Source of the DNA: Erythrophleum ivorense | Taxonomy: Eukaryota > Streptophyta > Magnoliopsida > Fabales > Fabaceae | Length of the DNA stretch: 64,000 nucleotides | Assembly: GCA_026724425.1 (NCBI GenBank) | Contig: JAIUCV010000003.1 | Coordinates: 57,305,088 to 57,369,087 of the forward strand | Direction: 5' to 3' | Shown here: piece after piece, positions 36,087 through 48,150 of the stretch | Position numbering within the stretch: position 1 is the stretch's first letter | Layout: the number at the start of each line of letters is the position of its first letter | Notes under the pieces: model-generated | Databases searched by the model: none | Told to the model about the DNA's origin: nothing | The model's input: the letters and a program-made list of their open reading frames with translations, nothing else | Program-made: the position numbers and the translations under genes

Positions 36087-39035
36087 TTAGTATTTTTCTT
36101 TATTTAGGTTGAGGTAGAGGAAGGGATAGAGGAGATCCCAGTTCTCAGGGAATTCCTAGAAGTTTTTCCTAAAGATTTTGACTTTAATGGTCTACCCCTT
36201 GAGAGAGAGCTAGAGTTTCCTATAGACATAGTGCCTAGGATTGGATTAGTATCCAAGGCTCCTAACAGGATGGCTCCCACCGAGCTTACTAAGTTAAAAA
36301 AGCAAATAAAGGAGTCATTAGAGAAAGGGTTCATACACTCTAGTGTTTCACCTTAGGGAGCTTCAATGTTAATTGTGAGAAAGAAGGATGGTAGCTTACG
36401 ATTGTGTATAGACTATAGAGAGTTGAATAAGTTTACCATCAAGAGTAAATATTCTCTCCTTACAATTGATGATTTGTTAGATCAGTTAGTTGGGGCATCT
36501 GTGCTTTCCAAGATAGACCTTAGATCTAGGTACCACCAGTTAAGAGTGAGAACTGGAGACATCCCAAAAATGGCCTTCAGAACAAGATATAGGCACTATG
36601 AATTCCTTGTGATGCCATTCAGGCTGACAAATATGCCTACTATGTTTATAGATTATATGAACAAGGTATTTAGACCGTATCTAGATTAGTTTATGGTGGT
36701 CTTCATTAATGATATCCTAGTATACTCCAAATACTTTAAGGAGCACGAAAGGCATATGAAATTAGTCCTAGAGATTTAAAGAGATAAGAGGTTTTATGCC
36801 AAACTTAGTAAATGTGAGTTTTGACTAACCGAGATGAAATTCATAGGTCATGTGATATCACGAAAGGGGGTCATGGTTGATCCCCATAAAGTAGAAGCTG
36901 TGTTACAGTAAGATAGACCTAGAACGATCACCGAGATTAAGAGTTTCCTAGGTTTGGCAGGGTATTATAAATGCTTTATTAAAGGCATTTCTCAGATAGC
37001 CTTACCAATGACGAGGCTAACTAGGAAAGAAATACCTTTCATGTAGGATGATAGATGTAAGAGGATTTTCTAAGAGTTGAAGCTCCGTTTGACCACTGCC
37101 CATGTACTGATTATCCCTGACCCTAGTGAATCATTTGTGGTTTATTGTGATACCTTGAGAAAAGGGTTAGGATGTATATTGATGTAGCAGGGTAGAGTAG
37201 TAGCATATACCTCTGGGCAGTTAAGGCCTCATGAGGAGAATTATCCCACGCATGACAAGGAGTTAGCCGTCATAGTATTTGCTCTTAAAATATGAAGGTA
37301 CTATCTGTATGGTACTACCATAGAAATCTATAGTGACCACAAGAGTCTAAAGTACTTGTTTGATTAGAAGGAACTAAATATGAGACAGAGGAGATGGATG
37401 GAATTCCTGAAAGATTATGATTATACCTTAAAGTATCTTCCAAGCAAGGCCAATGTGGTGGTAGATGCCTTGAGTAAGAAGTCCATCTATACAACTCATA
37501 TGATGATTAGGGAGCAAGAACTCCTAGAGAAGTTTAGAAACATGAACCTCTCCTGTTAGAAGGTATTGGGTAAATTGTATATGAATGGAACTCAAATTAA
37601 AAATAAATTGAAAACCCAGATCTTAGATACTTAGAGAGAGAATGAGTTTCTTAGTTAGGTCAGGAATGAGATTTCCTAAGGTAAGGCCTCAGATTTCAGG
37701 GTGTCTGAGGTTAATATGATAGTATACCAGGATAGAGTTTGTGTGCTTAGTTGGAATGAATTGAGAGAAAATATTTTAGAAGAGGCACATAAGAGTAAGT
37801 ATACTATTTGCCCAGGTACCACCAAGATGTATCAGGATTTGAAAAGGATTTTTTGGTGGGCAAGGATGAAAAATGATGTAACGGATTATGTGGCTTGATG
37901 CCTAGTATGTTAGAGGGTAAAAATAGAACATTAGAGACCTATTGGGTTATTACAACCCCAAGATATCTCTGAGTGGAAGTAGGATAGTATAACTATGAAC
38001 TTTATCATAGAGTTACCTAGGACATCCTTTGGACACGATGCTATTTGGGTAGTTATGGATAGACTAACGAAGTCTGCATACTTTTTAGCTATCAAGGCTA
38101 CTCACACACTGCATAAATTAGCCCAATTGTATATCAAAGAGATAATGCAACTTCACAGAGTACCCAGTAACATAGTTTCAAATAGAGACCTCAAGTTTAC
38201 ATTAAATTTATTGAGGTTGTTGTAGCATGCCTTAAGGACTAGGTTACGGTTTAGTACTGCATATCACCCCCAAATAGATGGTTAGACTAAAAGGACTATT
38301 TAGACCCAGAAAGATATATTGAGGGCATGCGTGTTAGAGATAAGGGGTAACTGGGATGCGTACTTACCATTAGTAGAGTTTGCATATAATAATAGTTACT
38401 ATTCTAGTATTCAGATGGCCCCCTATGAGGCTTTGTATGGGAGAAAGTGCAAATCTCATTTGCATTAAGTTGAGCTAGGTGAGAGAAGCTTAATAGGACC
38501 TGAGATTATGGATTAAACTACCCGACAGATCGAATTGATTAGAAAAAACTTCTCATGGCCCAAAGTAGGCAAAAGAGCTACGCCGATAAGAGAAGAAGGT
38601 CGTTAGAGTTTTGATATTGGAGATCATATATTCATCTGAGTGTCTCCAGTGACAGGGGTAGGTCAGTCTATGAAGGTAAGGAAGCTCAGTCCTAGGTATA
38701 TTAGTCCGTTTGAAATCCTTGAGAAAATTGGACCCGTGGCTTACCAAATAGCCCTACCTCCTAACTTGGCCCAAATCTATAATATGTTTCATGTCTTCCA
38801 ATTGAAAAGGTACTTACTAGATCCCTCACATGTCATAGAATATGAACATGTTCAATTATAGGAAAATCTTTCCTATGTAGTGCAATTGGAGAGAATTATG
38901 GATGCTAGGCTGAAATAGCTGAAGAATAAGAATATTCCTCTGGTTAAAGTGGTATGGAGAGGTCTAACATCTGAAGAAGTAACCTGGGAACTTGAGGAAA
39001 AGATTAGAACGAAATATCCAAAACTTTTCCCTTAA
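36087..39035 (+). pseudogene. Chromovirus pol pseudogene: RT, RNase H, integrase, chromodomain-like tail
   Basis: In order: linker with IPVLREFLEVFP (near 36140); RT with VRKKDGSLRLCIDYRELNK (36372-36434) and the catalytic box FINDIL (36702-36719); RNase H starting VVYCDT near 37138; integrase zinc region (HKSKYTICPGTTKM, near 37786); integrase core 37995-38400; chromodomain-like tail LTSEEVTWELEEK near 38964-39002; stop TAA at 39033-39035. More than twenty in-frame stops occur, and most sit where Gln, Trp or Arg is expected. Key acidic residues are lost: RT DD reads ND (AAT at 36708), integrase first D is N (AAC at 37998), second D is N (AAT at 38181) and E is K (AAA at 38289). The polyprotein cannot be functional. 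Confidence 0.92.
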
Positions 39036-39070
39036 GGTATGTATTTAAATTTCAAGGACAAAATTTATTT

Positions 39071-39085
39071 AAGGGGGGGTAGAAA
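39071..39085 (+). promoter_or_regulatory. Polypurine tract
   Basis: AAGGGGGGGTAGAAA lies immediately before the TGTAAC start of the 3' LTR, as expected for the plus-strand primer of an LTR element. Confidence 0.88.
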
Positions 39086-42000
39086 TGTAACATCCAAGAT
39101 TTTAGAAATTTTTCTAAATCTGCAAGTCATAGCCAGGATCCCTGTTCACTATAGCTAGGATGCTAGTTCGCTATAGCGAGGTGCCCATTCGCCATAGCGA
39201 GGATATAGTCCACTATAGTGAGTTCGTGTCCTATACAAAATTCAGGGGGTTTCTTGCAATAGCGCCAACTATAGTGAGAATAATTGGGACCTGGGATTGA
39301 AAAGTTCTCACCGTAGTAAGAGGTGCTTCCCGCTATAGCGAGACTTGTCTAGGAAAAAGTGTGAAAAAGTGGAATTTTGTTTCTTAAAAAGTCCAGATTC
39401 CTTTCTCTTCCTTTGACCAACTTTGAGTTGGATAAAAATAGAGGAAGCTCTGCTTAAGAGAGAGAGAGAGAGAGAGAAGAGAAAGAAGCAAGGAAAAATG
39501 TGAGAGAAACTAAGGATTTTCATGGAACCTCCTTTACACATCTTGTTTTCCTCTCCTTGCACTTCCTTTTTATGGTTTTGGTGAATGATATGGTTCTGGT
39601 TTGGCCTTGATTCAGAGAGGAAAGTTTAGAGTTTCAAAGAGAAGGTTAAACCAAGGAAAAGAGCTCTTGAAATAAGCTTGATTTGAGGTAACTTTCTTCC
39701 TTTTTGTTGCTTCTTCTTCTTGCTCTCCCTTGAGTGCCACGGCCCAGAATAGAACCATTTTGGGGGAGGAATTTTTGTCTAGAAACAAGAGAGAATCTTG
39801 GGTTTTAGACCATGAGGAGTTAGAAAATACCAAGAAATTGGAAGGAAACCAAGTGAAATTTAAGTTAGGAAAATAAAAAACTCTTGAACACTTTAGAAAA
39901 ATTGATTTGGTATATGAATTTCCTTGCATGTGTGAATGTTTATTTAAGTTCCTAAGACCCATAGGAAGCTTCCCAAGTGCCCCTTTCATCAAGGAAAAAT
40001 TGGAAACTCTATGAATTCTAAATGCTCTTCATGGCTTAACCTAGAGCACTTAAGAGGGGTAGGGAGTGTTTTAATTAGTTCTAAACTTGGTTTGGGGTCA
40101 TATGTGATGGAAGAAGATGAGAGGAATCCTTGGGGAAAACTTGGAAGCCATAGATAGAAAGTTAGGTCAATAGGTTCCATAATGTAGCCTATAGAAGCAA
40201 CATGGACCTAGGCTCTTGGAATTGAGTGGATGATGACTTCAAGGAGTCTAAATGGAACCAAGAAGTCTAGATATGTGGAGGAAATGAAATTAAGAGATTG
40301 AATCATGGTAGTTGCTTCATTAGGCCATTAATGGAACTAATATGAGACTAATGAACAAAGTATGCTTCTTAAGTGTGTGTCTAATGCTTTGGCTTGTTCC
40401 AAGAGAGTAATTGAATCCTTTTTGTTATGTCTAGGTCAAATAACTCAAGCTCCATCTAGTTGTGGGTGTATAGCTGAAAAAGAGAAGGAAAAGCAAAAGG
40501 AAAGCTTGTATTGATTGCAAGGTAGCTCTTCACTCATTTTTGTTTGCATTTATAGATATTTAATTGTCATTGTATGCTTGTATGTGTGTTTGCATTGTAA
40601 GATATGCCATTTGATGTTACCTTGTTGGATTGGTACCAATATGGTCATAATTTAGTAGTAGAAATTGTTCTTAAGGGTGAGGTGGTACCCAAAGTCTCTT
40701 GTGATAGGTAAGGTGGAGCTAAAAACCCCTATGAATAGGTAAGATAAGGCCAAAAGTCTTATGGATGAGTGAGGCCAAGTCAAAAGTTCCTAGACCAAGG
40801 ATGAGACTAATGCAAAAGTCCTAAAAATAAGGTGAGACTAGACCAAAAGTCCCTAGAGCTTATTCTTGGCATTGATATGATTTTCATTACATGCAAACTA
40901 TGTGTTAATTGAGTCTTAATGGTATTGGATGCCTATTTATGTACTTTAACATATTTATATGCCTTGATTATTTCTTTAAATGAGTGTATGAGCTATTAAG
41001 CTTCCATAAATCTCACCACCTTCTCTCTCCTATCTCATATTGTCTAGGTGGAGCCCAAGAGCCAAAGAATGGAGGCCATGAAGCATAATTGGCCATTTCT
41101 TAACATTTTGTAATGTAATGTATAACTTGGGATGTCAAAGAATGTTAAAGCACTTATGTATATATTATTTTTGAGTTGTAACAATTTGAGTAAGTGTAGA
41201 AGCATGAATGGGTAATGTAAGAACCATATTTGACACCAAATCAATGTAAATTTAAGTTTTGGACATTGGATGGCTTGTATATGATAGTGTATTCTTGTTT
41301 GTGACATGGTGAAATTGAGATGTATGATGGTTTGGGCCACTTGGGTAGTTCTTATATGTTGTGTTTGTGCTTTAAAACTTGTCCAAGATGTGCTAGAACA
41401 TATATGAGGTCATTTGAACCCACTTTGAACCATATATGGTGCCAAATTTGCCAAATTCAAGAGCTATATTAAGATTTAACCAAATGACCTCTCCTTGGTC
41501 TAAAACTTGGCATGATTATAGGTCTTGTCTAGAGCTTTTTGGAAAGATAAAATGCATATTATTTGGAGCTCTATAGAATATTTGGTAAATTTTCAAAAGT
41601 TGGCAAATTCCCATGGATTTGCTATTGTCACTGTACAATTAGTCTGAATTTGCATCTTTATCATTTATGGGGCAAATGGTGTCCAATGGCTATTAAATTT
41701 TACAGAGAGAAACTAGATGTTTACAGTGACCTATACCAATTAAAAGCACTTCAATTGGAGGTCTGTAAAGGGAGAAATAATTTTCTAAAGTTCTATATTA
41801 GTATCAAGGACTCCAGCAGACCTTGGCTACTGTTCCATTAGTTTTTGAGGTCTCAAGGCTTCTAAACTAATCTAGACTTATTTTTTCCCTCTAGCTAACA
41901 TTTATAGCTTTCCAAATTAGTATATTTTGCCTAAATTGGATTTTTGTGAAATTAGTTTATGAATTTTTGAAATTCATATAAGTAAACTGTATTAGAAACA

Positions 42001-42456
42001 CTAGATAGTCTAACCTTTCAAGTTTTGTTGTTATCAAATTTGGTCCAAATGATGTTATTATGGATTAGAATATTTCTAGTATAAAGTTAACATCCAGGGC
42101 TTTCCAGAAATCTATGGTTTGCTTGATTTCAATTTTTTTAGAATTAATTATGATTTTTCAAAGTTGGTGCCAAAAAGCTAAATTTTGGACCCATGGGAAA
42201 ATTTACATTTTCCTGGATTTTAGCTTCATATCTGTAGTTCATGGATTGTTTTATGATATGTATGACTTGTATAGATAGAGTTTGAGTAAAGAATGAGATT
42301 GATGGGTCCACGAAGGTCCGTGGGACAAAGTAAGAATATTTAAACCCTGACTTGACGTAATAAAATGTCACGATTTTAACCTTTTTTTTTCTTTGGCATC
42401 GCATGGAATCAAGCTTAAGTGAAGTTTAGATGAGGTTATTACATTATGGTATTACA
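39086..42456 (+). repeat. 3' LTR of the chromovirus, 3371 bp
   Basis: It starts TGTAACATCCAAG after the polypurine tract and ends GGTATTACA. The first 270 bp carry a cluster of ctatag(c/t)gag motifs shared with LTR C. Then come an (AG)n tract at 39456-39478, a cctttcatcaagg-type block near 39985, aggtagctct near 40521, minisatellite units near 40675-40855 and the gattgatgggtccacg block near 42297. The last 215 bp match the 5' LTR piece at 30047-30258. Confidence 0.92.
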
Positions 42457-42699
42457 TTTAATGCATGTGAAAGTTAAAATATTTGTAATTTATGTTAATA
42501 GGTTCTTTTATTTATATTAATATTAGTATAATTTTTTGTAATAATTATGCATAAGATAAAATACAATAATTTATAATTAATAACAAATCATTTTAAACAA
42601 TTAATAATTTATAATGTATAATAATATAAATAATTGATATAATCAATATTAATAATTAAAAAATAAATATTGAAATTATCATCAATAATTGATCTTTAT

Positions 42700-45600
42700 T
42701 ATCATGATCCTCATTTTCATCATCTTGCACCACCTAAAGATGCACATCTTCATCGTCATCTTTATTATGCACATCTATATCTTCATCTTCGTATTCATCT
42801 TGCACATTTATCTAAAGATTTACATCTTCAATGTGCAGTAGTATATGAAGATAGACCTTATTCATTTCTCCTTTATCTTGTAAGATATGAGATAATATAT
42901 CATTATTTATTGTACTAACATAAGCTTTATTATCTAGGTAAACAATACCTAATGTATTACTATCATCCACCATACTCTTTGCTCTAGTTTTAATGACAAT
43001 CTACCAATCTACTTTATCTTTACTTTTCAAAGGATATGGCACATAATAGACTTGAATAGCTTGCTCTACAAATATGAATATATTAAAATTTTCATAACTT
43101 TTGGTATGCTTAATTTCAATAATTTCATAATCTTTGTGTATTTTTATCCTATGATTTATAACCAAATCAAACCAATCACAATAAAATAGTAACAATTTCT
43201 TTATAGGTTCTCCTAGATGTTATAACTATATCACATCTTTAAGGATCCTAAAATAGTCATTTTCTCCGTCTTCCCCCATTTCTTTCATGCAAACTCTACT
43301 ATTTATTGTCTTCTTCCCAATGCTCCAAGATTTAGTGTGGAAGTTATATCCATTTACAAAATATCCCTATTATGTTTGCACTTTTATAAGTGGTCTCCAA
43401 GCTAAATCCTTTAAATATACATTGTCATTAAATTTTAGTTAACTAAGAACCTATTTAATAACAAAATTAGGTTAGAATTATGCAAGAAAAAAATATATGT
43501 ATATCCATAGGCATACATACACAAACCAAAATAATTAATGATGCCATCACATACATAGAAGTTAAACCACAAGACAAGGTTTTGCTCAATCATAGAGTCA
43601 ATTTCTTTAAAGTTAATGTCTGGATTTAAATTTGTCAACTCTTACTCAAAGGTCCTGCAAAGTGATTTAGCTTTTCAATGTTGTCTAAAAAAAAATCTTA
43701 ACATATGGAAACAAAGTGTTCTTTTTCTCACTCAATATAAGGCTTGACTTTATTACAATTCAACAATACATGAAGATGAGTGGCATGCATTTCTTTATCA
43801 CTTAAATAACAAGTGAAGTACTTTCTAAGTGAATGTCTAACTTTATTAAAAAATTGATAAGGTTGGCTTACTTTTGTCTACTTCCTCCCTTCAATCATTT
43901 TGATCAACTCTTACTTATAAAGAAGATACATGTGACTCAAGGTAGTATGAACAAAAGTATGATACCTCCTACAACAAATATGCCTCGCAGATAGAACTTT
44001 TCATGCAAACTTTATTTTTAATTATATATTTTAATCTATTTAAAAATTCACATGACCAAATAACAAGAAGTTAGAGAGAACAACAAAATGGTAATAGTTA
44101 GACTAATTGAACATAGGTAGATTATCACCAAAGTATCAATTACCTTTCAAATGGATACATTCATTGGTACTAAACTAGACCACCAATCTTAGTCTTAAAT
44201 GGTAAATAGAGTAGTAAATATTTCATAAAATCAGAGAATCCATGTGGAAATATTCTTTCTAACTTATATAGAATGATATGAATGTTGTGTTCCATTTGCA
44301 TTAAATCATCCATCTTAATGTTGTTGAACATACTTTTCTGAAGAATTGACTCAACTTGGATATAGGTGTCTAGAGCGATTGATAGTAAACATTCCATAGA
44401 GATGTGACAGTTATGACTATTAAGTCCGAATAACTTTCCCTTCTTTGAGTCCACACATCTTGATAGATTTGAGAAATATCTTTCAGGCATTTTCAATTTT
44501 TTTATCCACTCACAGATAGCCTTTCTTTGATCAAGCATGAAAGTGAACTTAGCTTTTAGTTTAATCACTTTTTCATTAGCTAATTCTTGCAACTCCAAGT
44601 TTCTCTACCTATAATATTCATTCAAATCTATCATCACTCTCATGTTATCTTTAGTCTTCATCTTGACATCCATAACAATATTAGATATATTGTCATACAT
44701 ATTTTTCTTTATATGCATGACATTTAGATTATGCTAAACCAATAAATGTTTCTAATATAAAAGCCCCGAAAGTATGCTATGCTTTGTCCATTTGTGTTGT
44801 TACCTATAGTTAGGTAATTTAGAAAGCCTTTGATGTACTATTTAAGGAAAGGTACTTTTATGTTGCCATAATTCTTCTCTATCTAATCTCGAGGGAAGGG
44901 GATTATTTTTAAGTCTATTTTTCTTGAAAATATCAAGCATGATTCATGGGAAGAAATTATCGATGACAATTAAACCAAGAGTTCTTTTCCCTATATTTTA
45001 AGGTAAAACTTTTAAGTTATGTATAAAATAAAGACAAAAAAAGCTAATTTTCTAGCAGTACTCTACCTTGATAACATTCCATAAGCTAGAAAGTCATTTA
45101 TCATCCACATTAATGTTACTCTCATTTGAAAATTTTGTTTTCTTGAGACATCATATGTTGATACTCCTTTCTCCCATAACAATTCTAACTTATCAATTAA
45201 TGGCTGCAAGAATATATTAATTTTGGTCTTAGGATTTTCTGGTCTAGGAATGATTGTAGTTAAAAAAAAGTAAGGAGTAGTTATGTACTATTCATAAGGG
45301 ATATTATAAGGAGTTATTATCATAAGCCAAATGAATATGGTAAGGCAAACTAACTATAAGAAGTGAACTCATCTGTACACAAATCCAGTCAAACATTTTA
45401 TGATTCCATGACAAATTCTGAATATACTCTATCAAAATATTTTCATACTTCTCCATTTGATAGATGACATAATACACCTTCATATAATTTATTTTTCCAA
45501 TGCTATCGAATTTGCTTAACAAAACTTATTGAAGCATAAAGTTTTTTGCAATCTAGGAATAATTAATAAATAATACATTCTTTTAACTAAAATCTCTATA

Positions 45601-46400
45601 GGATGTTGTCTTATACCAAGTTAACTAGTTTTGTATCAAGATGATTCACAGAATTTACATGTAGGTTTATTCATATCATCTTTGTAATACTACATACACC
45701 CATTAATGCATACATTAGAAGATAGACCAAGTTTTGATACTAATTTTTTTTTTTGTATCAACTATTTGGTATGAAAATATCAAGAATGCAACTATTTTTC
45801 ATAAGACTTAAAAATCGATTGAAACTATATTATGACTTATTGCCGTCAAATTTAATACTTAGCATTTGTATAACAACAGACAACTCAGACTCATTAGTGT
45901 ATCCTGGCTATAGTAGTTGCTAATATGCATGTAATAAATCAAAACAATTCTAGTTTTCTAAGTTTGAAAGTCCCTTAACCTGACTAATATATAATCTATT
46001 TCATCATATCTACTAACATTAAAATCATGACCAACTGTATTAAAGATCATTCTTTTATAAGTATTATGATGGTCATCATTTACTAAACCTAAGCTAGATG
46101 TTGTTCCAATGTGTATGTTAATTGGTGATGGTTTAATCTCACCATGGCATATCTAATATCAATATCCAAGTTGAAATCCTCTTTAGTAAAGATAAGCTTT
46201 TACATCATCAGTATTAAAATATGCTTTATTTTTATGTTTAGAATATGGACATCTAACTTTTTTTCATTTCCTGAACTAGGTCTATTTTTACAAGCAAAAG
46301 TAATAAACTCTTCTACCCTTTGTAAAAATTCATTAGCAAATTCTTTTCATTTAGGATTTAATCTATTATACATTCAACTTTGATGGCTAGAATTTTCCAT
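42700..46400 (-). pseudogene. CACTA (En/Spm) TNP2-type transposase pseudogene
   Basis: On the minus strand, pieces appear in TNP2 order. N-terminal text lies around 45790-46100. An RPENPKTKINIFLQPLIDKL and WEKGVSTYDVSRKQNF stretch lies near 45100-45250. Zinc-finger-like and NPMNHAY-like text follows. The best open frame, 44170-44598, reads FMLDQRKAICEWIKKLKMPE, then SRCVDSKKGKLFGLNSHNCH and LYKLERIFPHGF. A DUF4216-like C-terminal domain (HRIKIHKDYEIIEIKHT, VYYVPYPLKSKDKVDWW) lies at about 42900-43330. TNP2 is the transposase that cuts and joins CACTA ends. Stops and frameshifts are frequent, so the copy is dead. An acidic C-terminal tract is encoded near 42710-42840. No CACTA terminus was found close by. 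Confidence 0.85.
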
Positions 46401-47399
46401 TTTCTATTATAATAAATAATTTAAATATTATCTTACAATTTTGATAAATAATAATTATCTTAAAACTGTTATCAACAAATTTTTTTACCACATTAAATGG
46501 TGAAAAAATATCATAAAAATTTTTAATATTATTTTTTAAGTATTATCTAGTAATAAATATTTTTCCATAATATTATCACAAATTATATAAATAATTAATA
46601 TTTCCAATTAATTATTTATGATTATTAAATAGTAAATAAATAATAATACTAAATAACAAATAATATTTCATAAAAAATATTATCATGAAATATTTACACA
46701 TACCTTAGAAACAAAATCCAAATCTCCAATCAAATGAATTTTTAGATTTCCACTCTTCAGTCAAACAATTGTTCAATGTAACTCAATATTAGTGGCTGAA
46801 GTAAAAAATAAAAGAGAGAAAAAAGCATGTGCATGCAGAGAGAGAGAGAGAGAGAGAGATAAAGAAAATAGAGAAGGGAAGAAGAGCACTGAAAAGAGAA
46901 GAGAGGAAGTGAAGAGAGAAAGACAAAAAAGAAAAAAAAAATTTTATATAAACCCCTCATGACATATTTAATGCCCATTTTTAAATGGCTATATTTTTTA
47001 ATGTTTGAAAAGTAAAAAAAAAAATTATATTAGTAAATAAGTAAGAAAGTAAAAGTAAAAAAAGTAAAAAAGTAAAAAAAAAAAGTTATGTGCAAAAAAT
47101 GTTAAAAAAAGACATGAAAAATAAATAAAATTTTATTTAATTGGCCTAAGTGGCTAATTGAAAAATGATTAGACAAAAGACTGACCATTATTTAGTTGAT
47201 CATGATTTCCACTGTTTTTCTTATTGTTTTTCACAGTTTTTGTCAATTTTTTTAGTTGTTTTTGTCAATTTTCCATGGATAATTTTTTAACTAATACTTA
47301 GTCAAAAACAAATAAAAAAAATATGTTCAAGTAATTTTAGTTAGAATCTATTGGTCCCTTCTTTTAGAATTTTATAACATTGTTGTAGTAAAAAATGTA
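46401..47399. other. AT-rich spacer with a (GA)n run
   Basis: No gene is recognised. A gagaga run lies at about 46837-46858, followed by purine-rich sequence and repeated aaaagtaaaa runs near 47050. The minus-strand 73-codon frame at 46757-46978 is low-complexity translation of these runs. Confidence 0.5.
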
Positions 47400-48150
47400 T
47401 TACATACTGTTATCTCATTTTGCTCAGTGCAATTATGAGTAGAATGACACATCTTTTTATATGCATAACACTTAATCTTGGCCATGCTAATCTTTTTTTT
47501 TCACCATACTTGCCTCTCTTCTTAAATTCTTTCTTCTTATAAAAATGTTTGCCTTTAGGTATTGAAGTCCTAACAGTCCTCGTCACATTGGCATATCCAA
47601 AAGTTCTATCAACTTCTAAGCTTTTATCCTCAAGCTTTAAGTGATGAGCAACATTATAAAAATAGTGATGCTCTTATATATTGTTGGTTAAATTCACTTT
47701 CATATGCTTCGAGTTGGTAAGAAAAGATCTTATGATAGTCTAAACTTGTTGTTCATCAATAAGAATATGACTAGGTAACTTCAATTCCTTGATTATTAGG
47801 CTTCTTAGTTTGGTAGTACTACCAAACTTATCTTTAAGGGCTATCCACATGGCTTAAGTTGTTAGATAAAACTCATACTAACACATAAGGTCATCAGCCC
47901 TAATGCTCAATATCATTATGCAAGTAATACTATCATCATTTTTTTACTTAAAATTTTTTTCTTGATCTCTCTTGTGTTTCATTTTATTTCCCTCCTCAAG
48001 TTCCAACATGGAATTGTTTAATCATTCCTTACCATCTTGTTATTCAAGAATGTAAGATCTTTATGGTGCTAAATTTCTTAATTATTACCATTTAGCTTGT
48101 CACTCTTATTAAACTAAGCAATGATTTTTTTGTAGTCATAATCACAATTA
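47400..48150 (-). pseudogene. Ty1/copia gag remnant
   Basis: Minus-strand translation gives MWIALKDKFGSTTKLRSL, then a gap, IKELKLPSHILIDEQQVQ, TIIRSFLTNSKHMKVNLTNN, HHLKLEDKSLEVDRTFGYA and a Lys-rich KGKHFYKKKEFKKRGKYG end. This is the pattern of plant copia gag proteins (UBN2-like): a LxDKFGxxxxxRLR motif, a DEQQVQxxIRSLP motif and a basic nucleocapsid-like tail. Stops and gaps break the frame. The normal CCHC knuckle is not seen. The likely LTR with primer site on the same strand is at 49929-50361, about 1.8 kb upstream, farther than usual. Confidence 0.65.

Larger units (their letters stand above)
25354..42456 (+). mobile_element. Old Tekay/Del-like Ty3/gypsy chromovirus with three nested solo LTRs
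   Basis: One element runs across this span: truncated 5' LTR (25354-26130 plus 30047-30258), primer-binding site, gag, protease, reverse transcriptase, RNase H, integrase, C-terminal chromodomain-like tail, polypurine tract and a complete 3' LTR (39086-42456). Domain order PR-RT-RH-INT and the RT block LCIDYRELNK identify Ty3/gypsy. The tail (WRGLTSEEVTWE) and the 3.4-kb LTR suggest the Tekay/Del lineage. Solo LTRs at 26131-30041, 31613-32131 and 32568-36081 interrupt it, each with an exact pentamer duplication. The coding region has many stops, so the element is inactive. With the 5' LTR truncated, its own target duplication cannot be checked. Confidence 0.9.

Noticed and set aside
39612..39992. 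126-codon minus-strand frame
   Set aside because: It is antisense to the 3' LTR; homologous positions in the other LTRs do not keep it open.
42670..42918. His/Leu-rich plus-strand frame of 82 codons
   Set aside because: It is the antisense of an acidic Asp/Glu-rich tract of the CACTA transposase remnant.
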